NCBI GenBank assembly: GCA_019120315.1
Contig: DWVJ01000036.1
Coordinates: forward strand, 1-64,000
Source of the DNA: Candidatus Ruminococcus avistercoris
Lineage (GTDB): Bacteria > Bacillota > Clostridia > Lachnospirales > Lachnospiraceae
Direction of reading: 5' to 3'
Length of the DNA stretch: 64,000 nucleotides
This document shows, piece after piece, positions 17,204-26,164 of the stretch. Every line of letters starts with the position of its first letter. Position 1 is the stretch's first letter. Position numbers and translations under genes: made by a program. Under the pieces are notes generated by a model. That model saw only the letters and a list, made by a program, of their open reading frames with translations, made no database searches and had not been told where the DNA came from.

Positions 17204-19310
17204 AAGACCACTGTGTTGGGTCTTGCTTTGTTTCGCTGCCTTTTTGGGGCTGCTGGAGCTGCTGGGGATCACCCACGGGGGCGATCCCCGCGGGAATCCT
17301 CGTCTGGAGGAACTGGCAGCCAGGGAAGCGTATGGGGAGGCTTCCGGTCTGGCAGAGCGTTATGAGACAAAACAAGACGTATCTTATCTTTATATAAAAT
17401 CAGCAAGTCTGGCCGTTTCGGCCGAAACATTTTCCAATTTGACAATCAGAATAAGAATGGAGCAGGGGAAGTATCCGGGGATCGGCAGCCGGATCAAGGT
17501 GAAAGGGCCCCTCTATGCCATGGCAAAGGCTTCCAATCCGGGACAGTTTGATACGAAATTTTATTATCAGACGGAAGGGATCGATCTGTTCATGAAAGGA
17601 GAGAGCTGTCAGGTGATTGCCTGCAGGAGATTTTCCATCGGCGACTGGCTCTGGCGCTTTCGGGAACGATTAAAAAAGGTACTAAAAGAGCTGGCGCCGG
17701 GGGAAGCGGGTGAACTTTCCGCCATGCTTTTGGGAGAAAAGAGTCTGTTGGAGGAAAAAACCAAGAAAATATATAAGCTGTTGGGTATCTATCATATTCT
17801 GGCCATCTCGGGGACTCATCTGACGGTGATCGGCATGGGAGTGACGAAAGCGCTGGAAAAAGCGGGGGCAGGCCTGAAGCTTTCTTCGGCGGCTGCGGGG
17901 GCGGTGATGATTTTCTATGGCGCGTTTACCGGCAACAGCGTTTCCACACTCCGGGCGGTGATCATGTTTTTGCTGTATGCGGGTGCGAGGATCATAGGGA
18001 GAACCTATGATATGCTTTCTGCGCTGGCACTTTCGGGCATCCTGATTCTTTTGGACAATCCGGGATATCTGTATCACAGCGGTTTCCTTCTTTCCTACCT
18101 GGCGGTGGCGGGAATCGGCATTCTGACGCCTGTATTGTCGGAGCGGAAAAGAGAAGGAAAGGCAAAAAAAGTCCGGGAGGGGCTGACGGGAGGTATGGCT
18201 GTCTTTCTGGCACAGCTTCCTGTGCTGGAGTATTTCTTCTATGAGATTCCCTTGTTTTCGCTGGCGGTTAATCTGCTGGTCATCCCGCTGCTGCCTCTGG
18301 TGCTGGCCAGCGGATTTTTGGGAGCGACGATTGGTTTGTGGGCGCCGATGGCCGGGAGAGTGATTTTACTGGGCGCATGTCTGCCGCTGCGCTTGTACGA
18401 AGAAATTGGTCTGGCAGTTCAAAGGATGCCCTTTTCTTCACTGGTTACCGGACAGCCGGATCTTTGGCAGGCCGGCGTTTATTATCTTTTGCTGGCTGCG
18501 GCGGTCATAGGGAAACGTCGTGGGGCCAGGATATTCTTTGTGGCGGGTATCATGGCGGCAGTTCTGATGCTTGGCTGGCGTCCGGGACCGCAGTTTCGTC
18601 TTACCATGCTGGATGTGGGGCAGGGGGACTGCCTGGCCTTGGAGACGGTATCTGGAAATTGTTATCTGATTGACGGGGGAAGCAGCAGCGTGCAGCAGGT
18701 AGGGGACTATCGGATTCTGCCTTATATCAAACAGAGAGGCAGGAGTATAATTGAAGGAGTTTTTGTCACCCATCCCGATCAGGATCATATCAGCGGAATT
18801 CTGGAAATTCTGGAGGAAATGACAAGGGGCGGCAGTGTAAAAGTAAAGCGTCTCTTTCTGCCTTTGTGGATGAGAGAGCAGGAAGATCAAAGCATACAGG
18901 AGGCGGCTCAAAAAGCCGGCGTTCCCGTCCGTTATCTGCGAAAAGGAGATGTGATGCTGGATGGAGAAACCCGGTTTCGGATTTTGTATCCGGATGAAGA
19001 AGAAAAGGGAAGCGATGCCAACAGCGGCTCCCTTACGATGATGGCAGAGTACGGGAAGCTGAAGGTGCTGCTTACCGGGGATCTCACTGGAGAGGGGGAG
19101 GAAAAGGTGACAGAAGAAGCGATTGGATGCCAGATCCTGAAGGTGGCCCATCACGGCAGCGCTTCCTCCACGGGGGATGGGTTTCTGGATCGTGCCGCCC
19201 CTTCCTTTGCGCTGATTTCCTGCGGTCAAAATAACCGATACGGCCATCCGTCCCCCCAGCTGGAAAGACGGCTGGAGGAGCGGGGATCCTCGTGTTTGAT
19301 ACCCGCCTGA
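17196..19310 (+). CDS. comEC: ComEC/Rec2 competence channel, 3' end frameshifted
   Basis: The protein has 704 residues as read. The N-terminal DUF4131-like OB region covers about 25-150, the Competence polytopic domain about 170-430 with GIYHILAISGTHLTVIGMG, and a metallo-beta-lactamase-like domain from about 470 with LDVGQGDCLALE, THPDQDHISG, LTGDLTGEGEE and KVAHHGSASS. It forms the inner membrane channel taking up single-stranded DNA. The frame ends abruptly after NRYGHPSPQLERRLEERG in an unrelated tail of six residues. A tail typical of ComEC continues in the -1 frame to 19372, so one base is missing near 19282-19285. It overlaps the GerMN gene by 8 bp. Confidence 0.92.
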   Translation: MNKRPLCWVLLCFAAFLGLLELLGITHGGDPRGNPRLEELAAREAYGEASGLAERYETKQDVSYLYIKSASLAVSAETFSNLTIRIRMEQGKYPGIGSRIKVKGPLYAMAKASNPGQFDTKFYYQTEGIDLFMKGESCQVIACRRFSIGDWLWRFRERLKKVLKELAPGEAGELSAMLLGEKSLLEEKTKKIYKLLGIYHILAISGTHLTVIGMGVTKALEKAGAGLKLSSAAAGAVMIFYGAFTGNSVSTLRAVIMFLLYAGARIIGRTYDMLSALALSGILILLDNPGYLYHSGFLLSYLAVAGIGILTPVLSERKREGKAKKVREGLTGGMAVFLAQLPVLEYFFYEIPLFSLAVNLLVIPLLPLVLASGFLGATIGLWAPMAGRVILLGACLPLRLYEEIGLAVQRMPFSSLVTGQPDLWQAGVYYLLLAAAVIGKRRGARIFFVAGIMAAVLMLGWRPGPQFRLTMLDVGQGDCLALETVSGNCYLIDGGSSSVQQVGDYRILPYIKQRGRSIIEGVFVTHPDQDHISGILEILEEMTRGGSVKVKRLFLPLWMREQEDQSIQEAAQKAGVPVRYLRKGDVMLDGETRFRILYPDEEEKGSDANSGSLTMMAEYGKLKVLLTGDLTGEGEEKVTEEAIGCQILKVAHHGSASSTGDGFLDRAAPSFALISCGQNNRYGHPSPQLERRLEERGSSCLIPA

Positions 19311-19372
19311 ACGGCGCGGTCAGTTTTATCTGTCAAAATCAGGATGAACTGAAAATAGAGACATTTCATTGA
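19286..19372 (+). other. Out-of-frame continuation of comEC
   Basis: Frame starting at 19286 reads ILVFDTRLNGAVSF... and ends at TGA 19370-19372. ComEC proteins normally end with such a segment after the GHP motif. Adding one G to the GGGG run at 19282-19285 joins it to the upstream frame. The cause may be a genuine frameshift mutation or a homopolymer sequencing error. Confidence 0.8.
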
Positions 19373-19397
19373 CAAATATTTCAAAAACGGGTATCGT
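19369..19397 (+). promoter_or_regulatory. Possible holA promoter within the end of comEC
   Basis: TTGACA (19369-19374), 17-bp spacer, TATCGT (19392-19397). The -35 is perfect, the -10 matches 4 of 6. Transcription would begin around 19404-19405, at the proposed ATG of holA itself, implying a leaderless or near-leaderless message; alternatively the match is chance and holA is read from upstream. Confidence 0.4.
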
Positions 19398-19404
19398 TAA
19401 CCGT

Positions 19405-20394
19405 ATGAAAAGTATAATCGAAGATATAAAAAATCAGGAATTTAAACACGTCTATCTGTTTTGCGGGGAGGAAGATTATCTGAAAAAGCAGTATCGGGAC
19501 AAGCTGTGCGCGGCCTGGGGCGCAGGGGAGGATACTATGAATTTCTCTGCGTTTCGCGGAAAAGGACAGCAGCCGGGAGAGATTATTGACCTGGGGGAGA
19601 CGATGCCTTTTTTAAGCGACAGAAGAGTGATTCTGCTGGAGGATACCGGCTTTTTCAAAGGGCAGTGTGAGAAACTCCCAGAATACCTGGCCGCATTGCC
19701 GGACTATCTTTATCTGCTGTTTGTGGAATCGGAGGTGGATAAACGCAGCCGGATGTATAAGGCGGTGAAAAATACCGGCCGGATCGTGGAGTTTTCCACC
19801 CAGAATGAAGCGACGCTGATGAAATGGATACTTGGTATTCTGAAAAGGGAGAATAAGCAGATTACCCGGGCGGATATGGAATTCTTTCTGGCCGGGACCG
19901 GGACGGACATGAATCTGATCAGCCGGGAACTGGATAAACTGCTGTCTTATACCATGGGAAGGGATGTGATTACCAGGCAGGATATCGAGGATATCTGCTG
20001 CGTTCAGGTGATTAATCGGATTTTCGATATGGTCCGGGCCGTCGCTTTAAGGGATCAGAAACAGGCGCTGGCTCTTTACTATGATCTTCTGGCGCTAAAA
20101 GAACCGCCCATGCGCATTCTCTTCCTGCTGGCCCGGCAGTTTCGCTATCTGAGGCAGGTGAAAGAACTGGCCGGCGAGGGGATCGGTCAAAAAGAGATCG
20201 CCGCAAAAACAGGGCTGCAGGGGTTTGTGGTGAAAAATTATCTGGGATATGCCAGAGCCTATACGAAAAAACAGCTGGAAGAGGCGGTCTCTGATTTCCT
20301 TCAGGCGGAAGAAGATGTGAAGACGGGGCGGTTGTCGGACACGCTCAGCGTGGAACTGATGATTCTCAAGTACAGCAAAAAAGACAGTCATTGA
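19405..20394 (+). CDS. holA: DNA polymerase III subunit delta
   Basis: The protein has 329 residues. It is the clamp-loader delta subunit that opens the sliding clamp. Features are KHVYLFCGEEDYLKKQYRDKL at the N-terminus, the AAA+-like fold with ILLEDTGFFK, and a C-terminal domain with RILFLLARQFRYLRQVKEL and LEEAVSDFLQAEEDVKTG. The size and position after comEC are typical for Firmicutes (comEC-holA-rpsT). ATG 19405 was chosen; a TTG at 19369 in frame would add 12 residues not typical of the family. No good ribosome site is seen for either. The stop lies inside the terminator hairpin. Confidence 0.92.
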   Translation: MKSIIEDIKNQEFKHVYLFCGEEDYLKKQYRDKLCAAWGAGEDTMNFSAFRGKGQQPGEIIDLGETMPFLSDRRVILLEDTGFFKGQCEKLPEYLAALPDYLYLLFVESEVDKRSRMYKAVKNTGRIVEFSTQNEATLMKWILGILKRENKQITRADMEFFLAGTGTDMNLISRELDKLLSYTMGRDVITRQDIEDICCVQVINRIFDMVRAVALRDQKQALALYYDLLALKEPPMRILFLLARQFRYLRQVKELAGEGIGQKEIAAKTGLQGFVVKNYLGYARAYTKKQLEEAVSDFLQAEEDVKTGRLSDTLSVELMILKYSKKDSH

Positions 20395-20416
20395 GGGCTG
20401 ATGACTGTCTTTTTCT
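20380..20416. terminator. Bidirectional terminator between holA and rpsT
   Basis: aaagacagtcat (20380-20391) pairs with atgactgtcttttt (20401-20414), loop of about 9 nt, T run on the + strand and A run before the stem that serves the minus strand. The holA stop codon lies in the loop side of the first arm. Confidence 0.85.
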
Positions 20417-20444
20417 ATGCCGTTAACAATAAATTTTATTCAAA

Positions 20445-20708
20445 TCAATCGATAGAGTTCACTGCTTTTGTCAGGCGGGAAACTTTTCTTGCGGAATTGT
20501 TTTTGTGATATACGCCTTTGGATGCAGCTTTGTCAATGGTAGAGATAGCGGCCAGCAGAGCGCTGTTTGCAGCTTCTTTATCTTTATTGGCAACTGCAGC
20601 TTCTACTTTTTTGATAGAAGTTTTCACAGCGGATTTGATAGATTTGTTTCTGGCTGCTTTCGTTCTGTTTACCAGGATTCTCTTCTTTGCAGATTTAATG
20701 TTTGCCAA
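20445..20708 (-). CDS. rpsT: Small ribosomal subunit protein S20
   Basis: The protein has 87 residues, highly basic and helical, binding 16S rRNA. MANIKSAKKRILVNRTKAARN and the tail YHKNNSARKVSRLTKAV match S20. The start is a TTG (complement of 20706-20708), because GGAGG sits 8 nt upstream and S20 proteins begin MANIKSAKKR. A GTG three codons earlier would overlap the ribosome site. A hairpin (acattaga/tctaatgt, 20761-20787) lies in the upstream region. It is convergent with holA and divergent from gpr. Confidence 0.95.
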   Translation of the reverse strand: MANIKSAKKRILVNRTKAARNKSIKSAVKTSIKKVEAAVANKDKEAANSALLAAISTIDKAASKGVYHKNNSARKVSRLTKAVNSID

Positions 20709-20896
20709 TTTGTACACCTCCGATATGCGATCGTTATCATTTTTATTATTATTCTATCCTACATTAGAGAGACACGAGATCTAATGTAAACATGCTTAAT
20801 TATTCTAAGATATTTCCCGGGGTTTGTCAATACATATTTCCATGGGAATTGCGAAAAATAGAAAAAGAACAGAAGACAGATATAGGGAGTGAAGGA

Positions 20897-21805
20897 ATGA
20901 TGACGAAATACGCAGTGCGAACCGATCTTGCCGTGGAAAGCAAAGAAAAATTCGAAAAAGACCAGGTGGAGATCGAGGGCGTTGTGATTCATGAGACTTA
21001 TGACCGTCAAAGAGATATCCGGACTACAGTGGTGTCGGTGGAGTCGGAAAAAGGAGCGCGGATCATGGAAAAACCAAGGGGTCACTACATTACGATTGAA
21101 GCTCCGGGTCTTACGCAGACGGAGCAGTCCTATCATCAGGAAATAGCCGGTGAGCTGGCAAACCATCTGCAGAAAATCATGGGACTGGATCAAAGAAAAA
21201 GGATTCTGGTGGCTGGATTGGGAAACATGGACATCACGCCAGACGCCCTTGGACCGGCGGTAGTACGGCATCTGGTAGTGAACCGTCATGTGATCCGGGA
21301 ATATGGCGCGGATGAATCGGGAAACAGCCGCGTCCATGAGATCAGCACCATCATCCCCGGCGTGATGGCCAGAACCGGTATGGAAACGCTGGAAATCTTA
21401 AGGGGCGTGGTGCAGGAGACAAAGCCGGACATGGTAGTCGCTGTGGACGCGCTGGCGGCCAGAAGCACAAGGAGACTGAACTGTACCATACAGATCACAG
21501 ATACGGGAATCAACCCCGGTTCCGGTGTGATGAACCACAGAAATCGAATCAACAGGGAGTCTTTGGGCGTGCCGGTTATCGCGATCGGCGTACCGACCGT
21601 GGTGGATGCGGCTACTATCGTACATGATGCCGTGGAGCACCTGTTGGAAGCTCTTGACGAGGCGGAGATAGAAGAGTTTCTGGCCGAACTGATTGCGCCC
21701 GGCCTGTCTTCCATGTTCGTGACGCCAAAGGATGTGGATGAAACCTTGAAGCAGCTGAGCATGACCATCTCCCAGGGGCTGAATCTGGCATTTTCCTGTG
21801 TATAA
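20897..21805 (+). CDS. gpr: Spore germination protease GPR
   Basis: The protein has 302 residues. It is an aspartic-type (A25) endopeptidase that degrades small acid-soluble spore proteins at germination. It is made as a zymogen in the forespore. The N-terminus MMTKYAVRTDLAVESKE contains the region normally removed on activation. Core motifs are GLGNMDITPDALGP, HEISTIIPGVMARTGMET, DALAARS and GTDTGINPGSGV-like sequence (ITDTGINPGSGVMNHR). ATG 20897 or the next ATG 20900 are both possible, behind AGGGAGTGAAGGA. An upstream in-frame extension from 20792 lacks family features. SpoIIP follows by 33 bp, the standard Firmicutes pairing. Confidence 0.96.
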   Translation: MMTKYAVRTDLAVESKEKFEKDQVEIEGVVIHETYDRQRDIRTTVVSVESEKGARIMEKPRGHYITIEAPGLTQTEQSYHQEIAGELANHLQKIMGLDQRKRILVAGLGNMDITPDALGPAVVRHLVVNRHVIREYGADESGNSRVHEISTIIPGVMARTGMETLEILRGVVQETKPDMVVAVDALAARSTRRLNCTIQITDTGINPGSGVMNHRNRINRESLGVPVIAIGVPTVVDAATIVHDAVEHLLEALDEAEIEEFLAELIAPGLSSMFVTPKDVDETLKQLSMTISQGLNLAFSCV

Positions 21806-21838
21806 GTTATGACAAAGATTCATATATAAATACAGGTG

Positions 21839-23011
21839 ATGTCTTTGAGAAAGAGAAAAAAGATGGGAGGACTGCTGGTCTTGGCGCTGGCGGGGCTGTG
21901 CTTCTATAATGTGTATCAGGCGGCGCTGACGCTGCAGCGGGACGGACAAAATGGGGCGCATCTGCTTTCCAGGATCGGGATGCAGGTGATGCAGAATGCG
22001 GTTTCCGTTTACGTACCGGGTCTTCTTTATGCGGAGGAGACCGAAACTTCGCAGGAGATTCTGGAGGATGAATCTACCTGTGAGAGCATCCTGGAAATGA
22101 ATGGCAGGACATTGGCGGAGCGGCTTTTGGAAGAAAACCAGGAAGATGCGGTTTCGCAGGAAAACGAGGCGGCGCAGGAGGCGCAGCAGCAAGATGGGCA
22201 GGAAGAAGCGGCGGCGCAGACGGTAACGCCCCAGTTTGATATTTCGCTGGAACGGCTGCGGGATTTTGAGTATCTGCTGAATCATTTTTTTGTGGTAGAT
22301 CCTAACACGACGATTGACGCGGCGGGGCTCAATATCGATGAACTGATGGGACATGACCTGACTATGAAGCAGGACAGCCAGGCACCCCAGATTTTGATTT
22401 ACCATACCCATTCCCAGGAAATGTTTGCTGATTCCGATCCAAAAGACGTAAATACCAGCGTGATCGGAGTGGGGGAACATCTGGCTCAGATCCTCCGGGA
22501 CCAGTATGGTTATCACGTTCTTCATGATATTCAGACCTACGATATCATGCCGGATGGGAGCGAGGATCGCAGTAAGGCTTATAACCAGGCAAGAGACGGG
22601 GTGGAACAGATCCTGGCGGAAAATCCCACGATTGAGGTTATCATCGACCTCCATCGGGACGGAGTCTCAGAGGATACCCATCTGGTAACGGAAATAGACG
22701 GAAAGCCCACGGCTCAGATCATGTATTTCAACGGTTTATCCTATACCAACGAAAACGGTCCGCTGACCTACCTGCCCAATGAGAATATGAGCGCAAATCT
22801 GGCCTTTTCCTTTCGGCTGGAATATGTGGCGGCCAGCTACTATCCCATGCTGACCAGATGCGTATATCTGAAAGGATATCGTTATAATCTGGATCTGCGG
22901 CCGAAATCTGTTTTGCTGGAGGTGGGGGCTCAGACGAATACGGTGGAAGAGGCGATGAATGCCATGGCGCCTTTTGCGGTGATTCTGGATAAAGTCCTAA
23001 AAGGTGAATGA
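21839..23011 (+). CDS. spoIIP: Stage II sporulation protein P (peptidoglycan amidase/endopeptidase)
   Basis: The protein has 390 residues. TM anchor lies near 8-28, then a Glu/Gln-rich linker (about 70-130). The SpoIIP domain runs from about 180 to the end, with PQILIYHTHSQEMFADS, GVGEHLAQILRDQYGY, IDLHRDGVSED and SVLLEVGAQTNTVEEA. SpoIIP with SpoIID and SpoIIM strips septal peptidoglycan during engulfment. The second codon ATG 21839 follows GTG 21836 and AGG; either may be used. It lies directly after gpr, as expected. Confidence 0.95.
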   Translation: MSLRKRKKMGGLLVLALAGLCFYNVYQAALTLQRDGQNGAHLLSRIGMQVMQNAVSVYVPGLLYAEETETSQEILEDESTCESILEMNGRTLAERLLEENQEDAVSQENEAAQEAQQQDGQEEAAAQTVTPQFDISLERLRDFEYLLNHFFVVDPNTTIDAAGLNIDELMGHDLTMKQDSQAPQILIYHTHSQEMFADSDPKDVNTSVIGVGEHLAQILRDQYGYHVLHDIQTYDIMPDGSEDRSKAYNQARDGVEQILAENPTIEVIIDLHRDGVSEDTHLVTEIDGKPTAQIMYFNGLSYTNENGPLTYLPNENMSANLAFSFRLEYVAASYYPMLTRCVYLKGYRYNLDLRPKSVLLEVGAQTNTVEEAMNAMAPFAVILDKVLKGE

Positions 23012-23037
23012 CAAATGACCGGTTGTTATGCTATAAT
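23008..23037 (+). promoter_or_regulatory. lepA promoter with extended -10
   Basis: ATGACA (23008-23013), 18-bp spacer, TATAAT (23032-23037) preceded by TGC, giving the extended -10 TGnTATAAT. It starts in the last codons of spoIIP. Confidence 0.6.
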
Positions 23038-23080
23038 ACAGGATTAGTAGAAAATGAGTTGCAGTTTAGGAGGAAAATAC

Positions 23081-24892
23081 GTGGCTTTGGATCAAAGTAA
23101 AATCCGGAATTTCTGTATTATAGCACATATTGACCATGGGAAATCCACGCTGGCGGATCGGATTATCGAAAAAACAGGTCTTTTGACGGAGCGGGAAATG
23201 CAGTCCCAGGTTTTGGACAACATGGATCTGGAAAGAGAGAGGGGGATCACCATCAAGGCTCAGGCGGTGCGGATCGTCTATAAAGCTAAGGATGGAGAAG
23301 AGTACATTTTTAATCTGATTGACACTCCAGGACATGTGGATTTCAACTATGAGGTGTCCCGAAGTCTGGCGGCCTGCGACGGGGCCATACTGATCGTGGA
23401 TGCGGCGCAGGGCGTGGAGGCGCAGACGCTGGCCAATGTTTATCTGGCGCTGGATCACGATCTGGACGTCATGCCGGTGATTAACAAGATTGATCTGCCC
23501 AGCGCAGATCCAGAGCGGGTGATTCAGGAGATCGAGGACGTGATCGGCATAGAGGCCGAGGATGCGCCCAGGATTTCCGCCAAGCTGGGCACCAATGTGG
23601 ACGAAGTACTGGAGCAGATCGTGGAAAAGATTCCGGCGCCCCAGGGAGATCCCGGCGCGCCGCTGCAGGCGTTGATTTTCGATTCTCTTTACGATTCTTA
23701 CAAGGGAGTCATTGTATTTTGCAGGATCAAAGAGGGTACGGTGAAAAAAGGAACTCTGATCAGGATGATGGCGACGGGAGCAGAGGAAGAAGTGGTGGAA
23801 GTGGGCTACTTCGGAGCTGGACAGTTTATCCCCTGCGACGAACTGTCGGCAGGTATGGTTGGATATATTACGGCCAGTATCAAAAATGTCAAAGACACCC
23901 GGGTGGGCGATACCATCACCGATGCCAGAAGACCCTGCGAGGAACCGCTGCCGGGCTACAAAAAAGTAAATCCCATGGTATTTTGCGGCCTTTATCCGGC
24001 GGACGGCGCCAAGTACCAGGATCTTAGGGACGCGCTGGAAAAGCTCCAGTTAAACGACGCTTCTTTGTTTTACGAACCGGAGACTTCTGTCGCCCTTGGA
24101 TTCGGCTTTCGCTGCGGCTTTCTGGGGCTGCTCCATCTGGAGATTATTCAGGAGCGGCTGGAAAGAGAGTATAATCTGGATCTGGTGACGACAGCGCCCG
24201 GCGTAGTGTATAAGGTGCATAAAACCAACGGCGAGGTGGTGGATCTGACGAATCCTTCCAACCTGCCGGATCCTTCGGAGATCGATTATATGGAAGAACC
24301 CATGGTAAAAGCCGAGATCATGGTGACCACCGAGTTTATCGGACCGATTATGGATCTGTGCCAGGAACGCCGCGGACAGTATCAGGGGATGGAATATCTG
24401 GAAACCACCAGAGCGCTGCTGCGGTATCATCTGCCGCTCAATGAGATTATCTATGACTTTTTTGATGCGCTGAAGTCCCGCTCCAGAGGGTATGCTTCCT
24501 TTGATTACGAGATGCTGGGATATGAAAGAAGCGAACTGGTGAAACTGGATATTCTGGTGAATCACGAAGAAGTGGACGCTTTGTCCTTTATCGTGTTTGC
24601 GGATTCCGCCTATGACAGGGGAAGGAAAATGTGTGAAAAGCTGAAGCAGGAGATTCCGCGGCAGCTCTTTGAGATCCCGATCCAGGCTGCCATCGGCAGC
24701 AAGATCATCGCCAGGGAGACGGTGAAGGCCATGCGCAAGGATGTGCTGGCTAAATGTTACGGGGGCGACATCTCCAGAAAACGGAAACTTCTGGAAAAGC
24801 AGAAGGAAGGCAAGAAACGAATGCGTCAGGTGGGCAATGTGGAGATTCCGCAGAAAGCCTTTATGAGCGTATTGAAACTGGATGATAAATAA
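23081..24892 (+). CDS. lepA: Elongation factor 4 (LepA) GTPase
   Basis: The protein has 603 residues, full length. It binds ribosomes and affects translocation and initiation fidelity. G-domain motifs: [27 protein letters not shown]. LepA-specific parts are the EF-G-like domains II, III and V and the C-terminal tail [23 protein letters not shown] 23081 was chosen as start because AGGAGG lies at 23068-23073, 7 nt upstream; an ATG at 23054 precedes that site. It is followed by hemW as in many Firmicutes. Confidence 0.97.
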   Translation: MALDQSKIRNFCIIAHIDHGKSTLADRIIEKTGLLTEREMQSQVLDNMDLERERGITIKAQAVRIVYKAKDGEEYIFNLIDTPGHVDFNYEVSRSLAACDGAILIVDAAQGVEAQTLANVYLALDHDLDVMPVINKIDLPSADPERVIQEIEDVIGIEAEDAPRISAKLGTNVDEVLEQIVEKIPAPQGDPGAPLQALIFDSLYDSYKGVIVFCRIKEGTVKKGTLIRMMATGAEEEVVEVGYFGAGQFIPCDELSAGMVGYITASIKNVKDTRVGDTITDARRPCEEPLPGYKKVNPMVFCGLYPADGAKYQDLRDALEKLQLNDASLFYEPETSVALGFGFRCGFLGLLHLEIIQERLEREYNLDLVTTAPGVVYKVHKTNGEVVDLTNPSNLPDPSEIDYMEEPMVKAEIMVTTEFIGPIMDLCQERRGQYQGMEYLETTRALLRYHLPLNEIIYDFFDALKSRSRGYASFDYEMLGYERSELVKLDILVNHEEVDALSFIVFADSAYDRGRKMCEKLKQEIPRQLFEIPIQAAIGSKIIARETVKAMRKDVLAKCYGGDISRKRKLLEKQKEGKKRMRQVGNVEIPQKAFMSVLKLDDK

Positions 24893-24906
24893 GATGAAAA
24901 AATGGC

Positions 24907-24935
24907 GGGATGGGACAACGGCGTTGTTTCATCCC
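24907..24935 (+). terminator. Hairpin between lepA and hemW
   Basis: gggatgggacaac (24907-24919) pairs with gttgtttcatccc (24923-24935) with two mismatches and a 3-nt loop, followed only by TTT. It may attenuate read-through into hemW or stabilise the lepA message rather than terminate fully. Confidence 0.5.
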
Positions 24936-24957
24936 TTTCGTCATGGAGCGAGGCGAT

Positions 24958-26091
24958 ATGAAAAACAGCATGGAATTCTATCTGCATATTCCCTTTTGTG
25001 TAAAAAAGTGCGGCTACTGTGATTTCCTGTCGGGAAGAGCCAGCGTACAGGAGCAGAACCGTTACTGTGAAGCGCTGCTTCTGGAACTGTCCCGGTGCGA
25101 GATCCCTGCCGGAACTTCTGTCTCCACGGTGTTCATCGGCGGCGGCACGCCTTCTGTCATCGACAGTGAATGGATCATCTGTTTTCTGGACAGAATACGG
25201 GACAGGTTTTCCCTGGAAGACCGCGCAGAGATTACCCTGGAGGCCAATCCGGGTACCCTGACCAGGGAAAAGCTGAGCGATTACAAAAAAGCGGGCGTCA
25301 ACCGGCTCAGCATCGGATTGCAGTCGGCCGACGACAGGGAGCTGGCGCTGTTGGGGAGGATACATACTTATGAAGAATTTTTGCAGACTTACCGGGCGGC
25401 CAGGGAAGCAGGATTTGATAATATCAATGTGGATCTGATGATGGCGATTCCGGGGCAGCGGGAGGCGTCGCTTAGAAAGACGCTTTCCACTGTGGCGGCG
25501 CTGCGGCCGGAGCATCTGTCCTTATACAGTCTGATCATCGAACCAGGCACCCCCTTTGCCCGGAAAGATCCCGTTTTGCTGGATCTGCCAAAAGAGGAAG
25601 AGGAACGCCGGATGTATCGGGAGTCGATTGATTATCTGCAGGAGTGGGGCTATGTGCAGTATGAAATTTCCAATTTCGCCCTGCCGGGGCGGGAATGCCG
25701 ACATAATATCGGGTACTGGCAGCGGGTTCCTTACCGGGGGTTCGGTCTGGGCGCGGCCTCGCTGACCGGGGAAACCCGGTTTTCCAACACGCCGGATATG
25801 GAGGAGTATCTTCGGGATTGCAGGTCGCCGCAGCTTCTGATGCGGGACAGAGAACCGCTGAACCGTCAGGCGCAGATGGAGGAATTCATGTTTTTGGGAC
25901 TGCGGCTGCGAAAGGGCGTGTCCGCGGAAGCGTTTCGCGAGCGGTTCGGAATCTCCCTTGAGGAGGCGTATGGTCAGGTCATAGAGCGTTACTGCCGGAT
26001 GGGATTGATGGGAGAAGAGGAGGGGCGGGTATTTCTGACGCTGGATGGAATTTCCGTCAGCAACGGTATTCTGTCAGATTTCCTGCTGTGA
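24958..26091 (+). CDS. hemW: HemW-type radical SAM heme chaperone / coproporphyrinogen III oxidase-like
   Basis: The protein has 377 residues. The radical SAM motif CVKKCGYC (C-x3-C-x2-C) near residue 17 and GGGTPS are intact. The [14 protein letters not shown] segment and a C-terminal HemW domain fit the short HemW class rather than true HemN: it lacks the longer N-terminus. HemW is thought to bind and deliver heme. ATG 24958 is preceded by GGAGCGAGGCG; earlier in-frame ATGs (24910, 24943) fall in or beside the hairpin at 24907-24935. The next gene uvrA has its own promoter. Confidence 0.9.
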   Translation: MKNSMEFYLHIPFCVKKCGYCDFLSGRASVQEQNRYCEALLLELSRCEIPAGTSVSTVFIGGGTPSVIDSEWIICFLDRIRDRFSLEDRAEITLEANPGTLTREKLSDYKKAGVNRLSIGLQSADDRELALLGRIHTYEEFLQTYRAAREAGFDNINVDLMMAIPGQREASLRKTLSTVAALRPEHLSLYSLIIEPGTPFARKDPVLLDLPKEEEERRMYRESIDYLQEWGYVQYEISNFALPGRECRHNIGYWQRVPYRGFGLGAASLTGETRFSNTPDMEEYLRDCRSPQLLMRDREPLNRQAQMEEFMFLGLRLRKGVSAEAFRERFGISLEEAYGQVIERYCRMGLMGEEEGRVFLTLDGISVSNGILSDFLL

Positions 26092-26096
26092 TGAGA

Positions 26097-26136
26097 CGAA
26101 CAAATGTTTGCGCATGATCCATTCCTGTGATAGAAT
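26097..26136 (+). promoter_or_regulatory. uvrA promoter with perfect LexA (DinR) box
   Basis: CGAACAAATGTTTG at 26097-26110 matches the Firmicutes LexA consensus CGAACRNRYGTTYG at every position. It overlaps the -35 of a promoter with TTGCGC (26108-26113), 17-bp spacer and TAGAAT (26131-26136). LexA bound there would block polymerase, so uvrA should be SOS-inducible. Confidence 0.9.
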
Positions 26137-26164
26137 CAGAAGGAATAACGGAGGAAAAAGCGAT

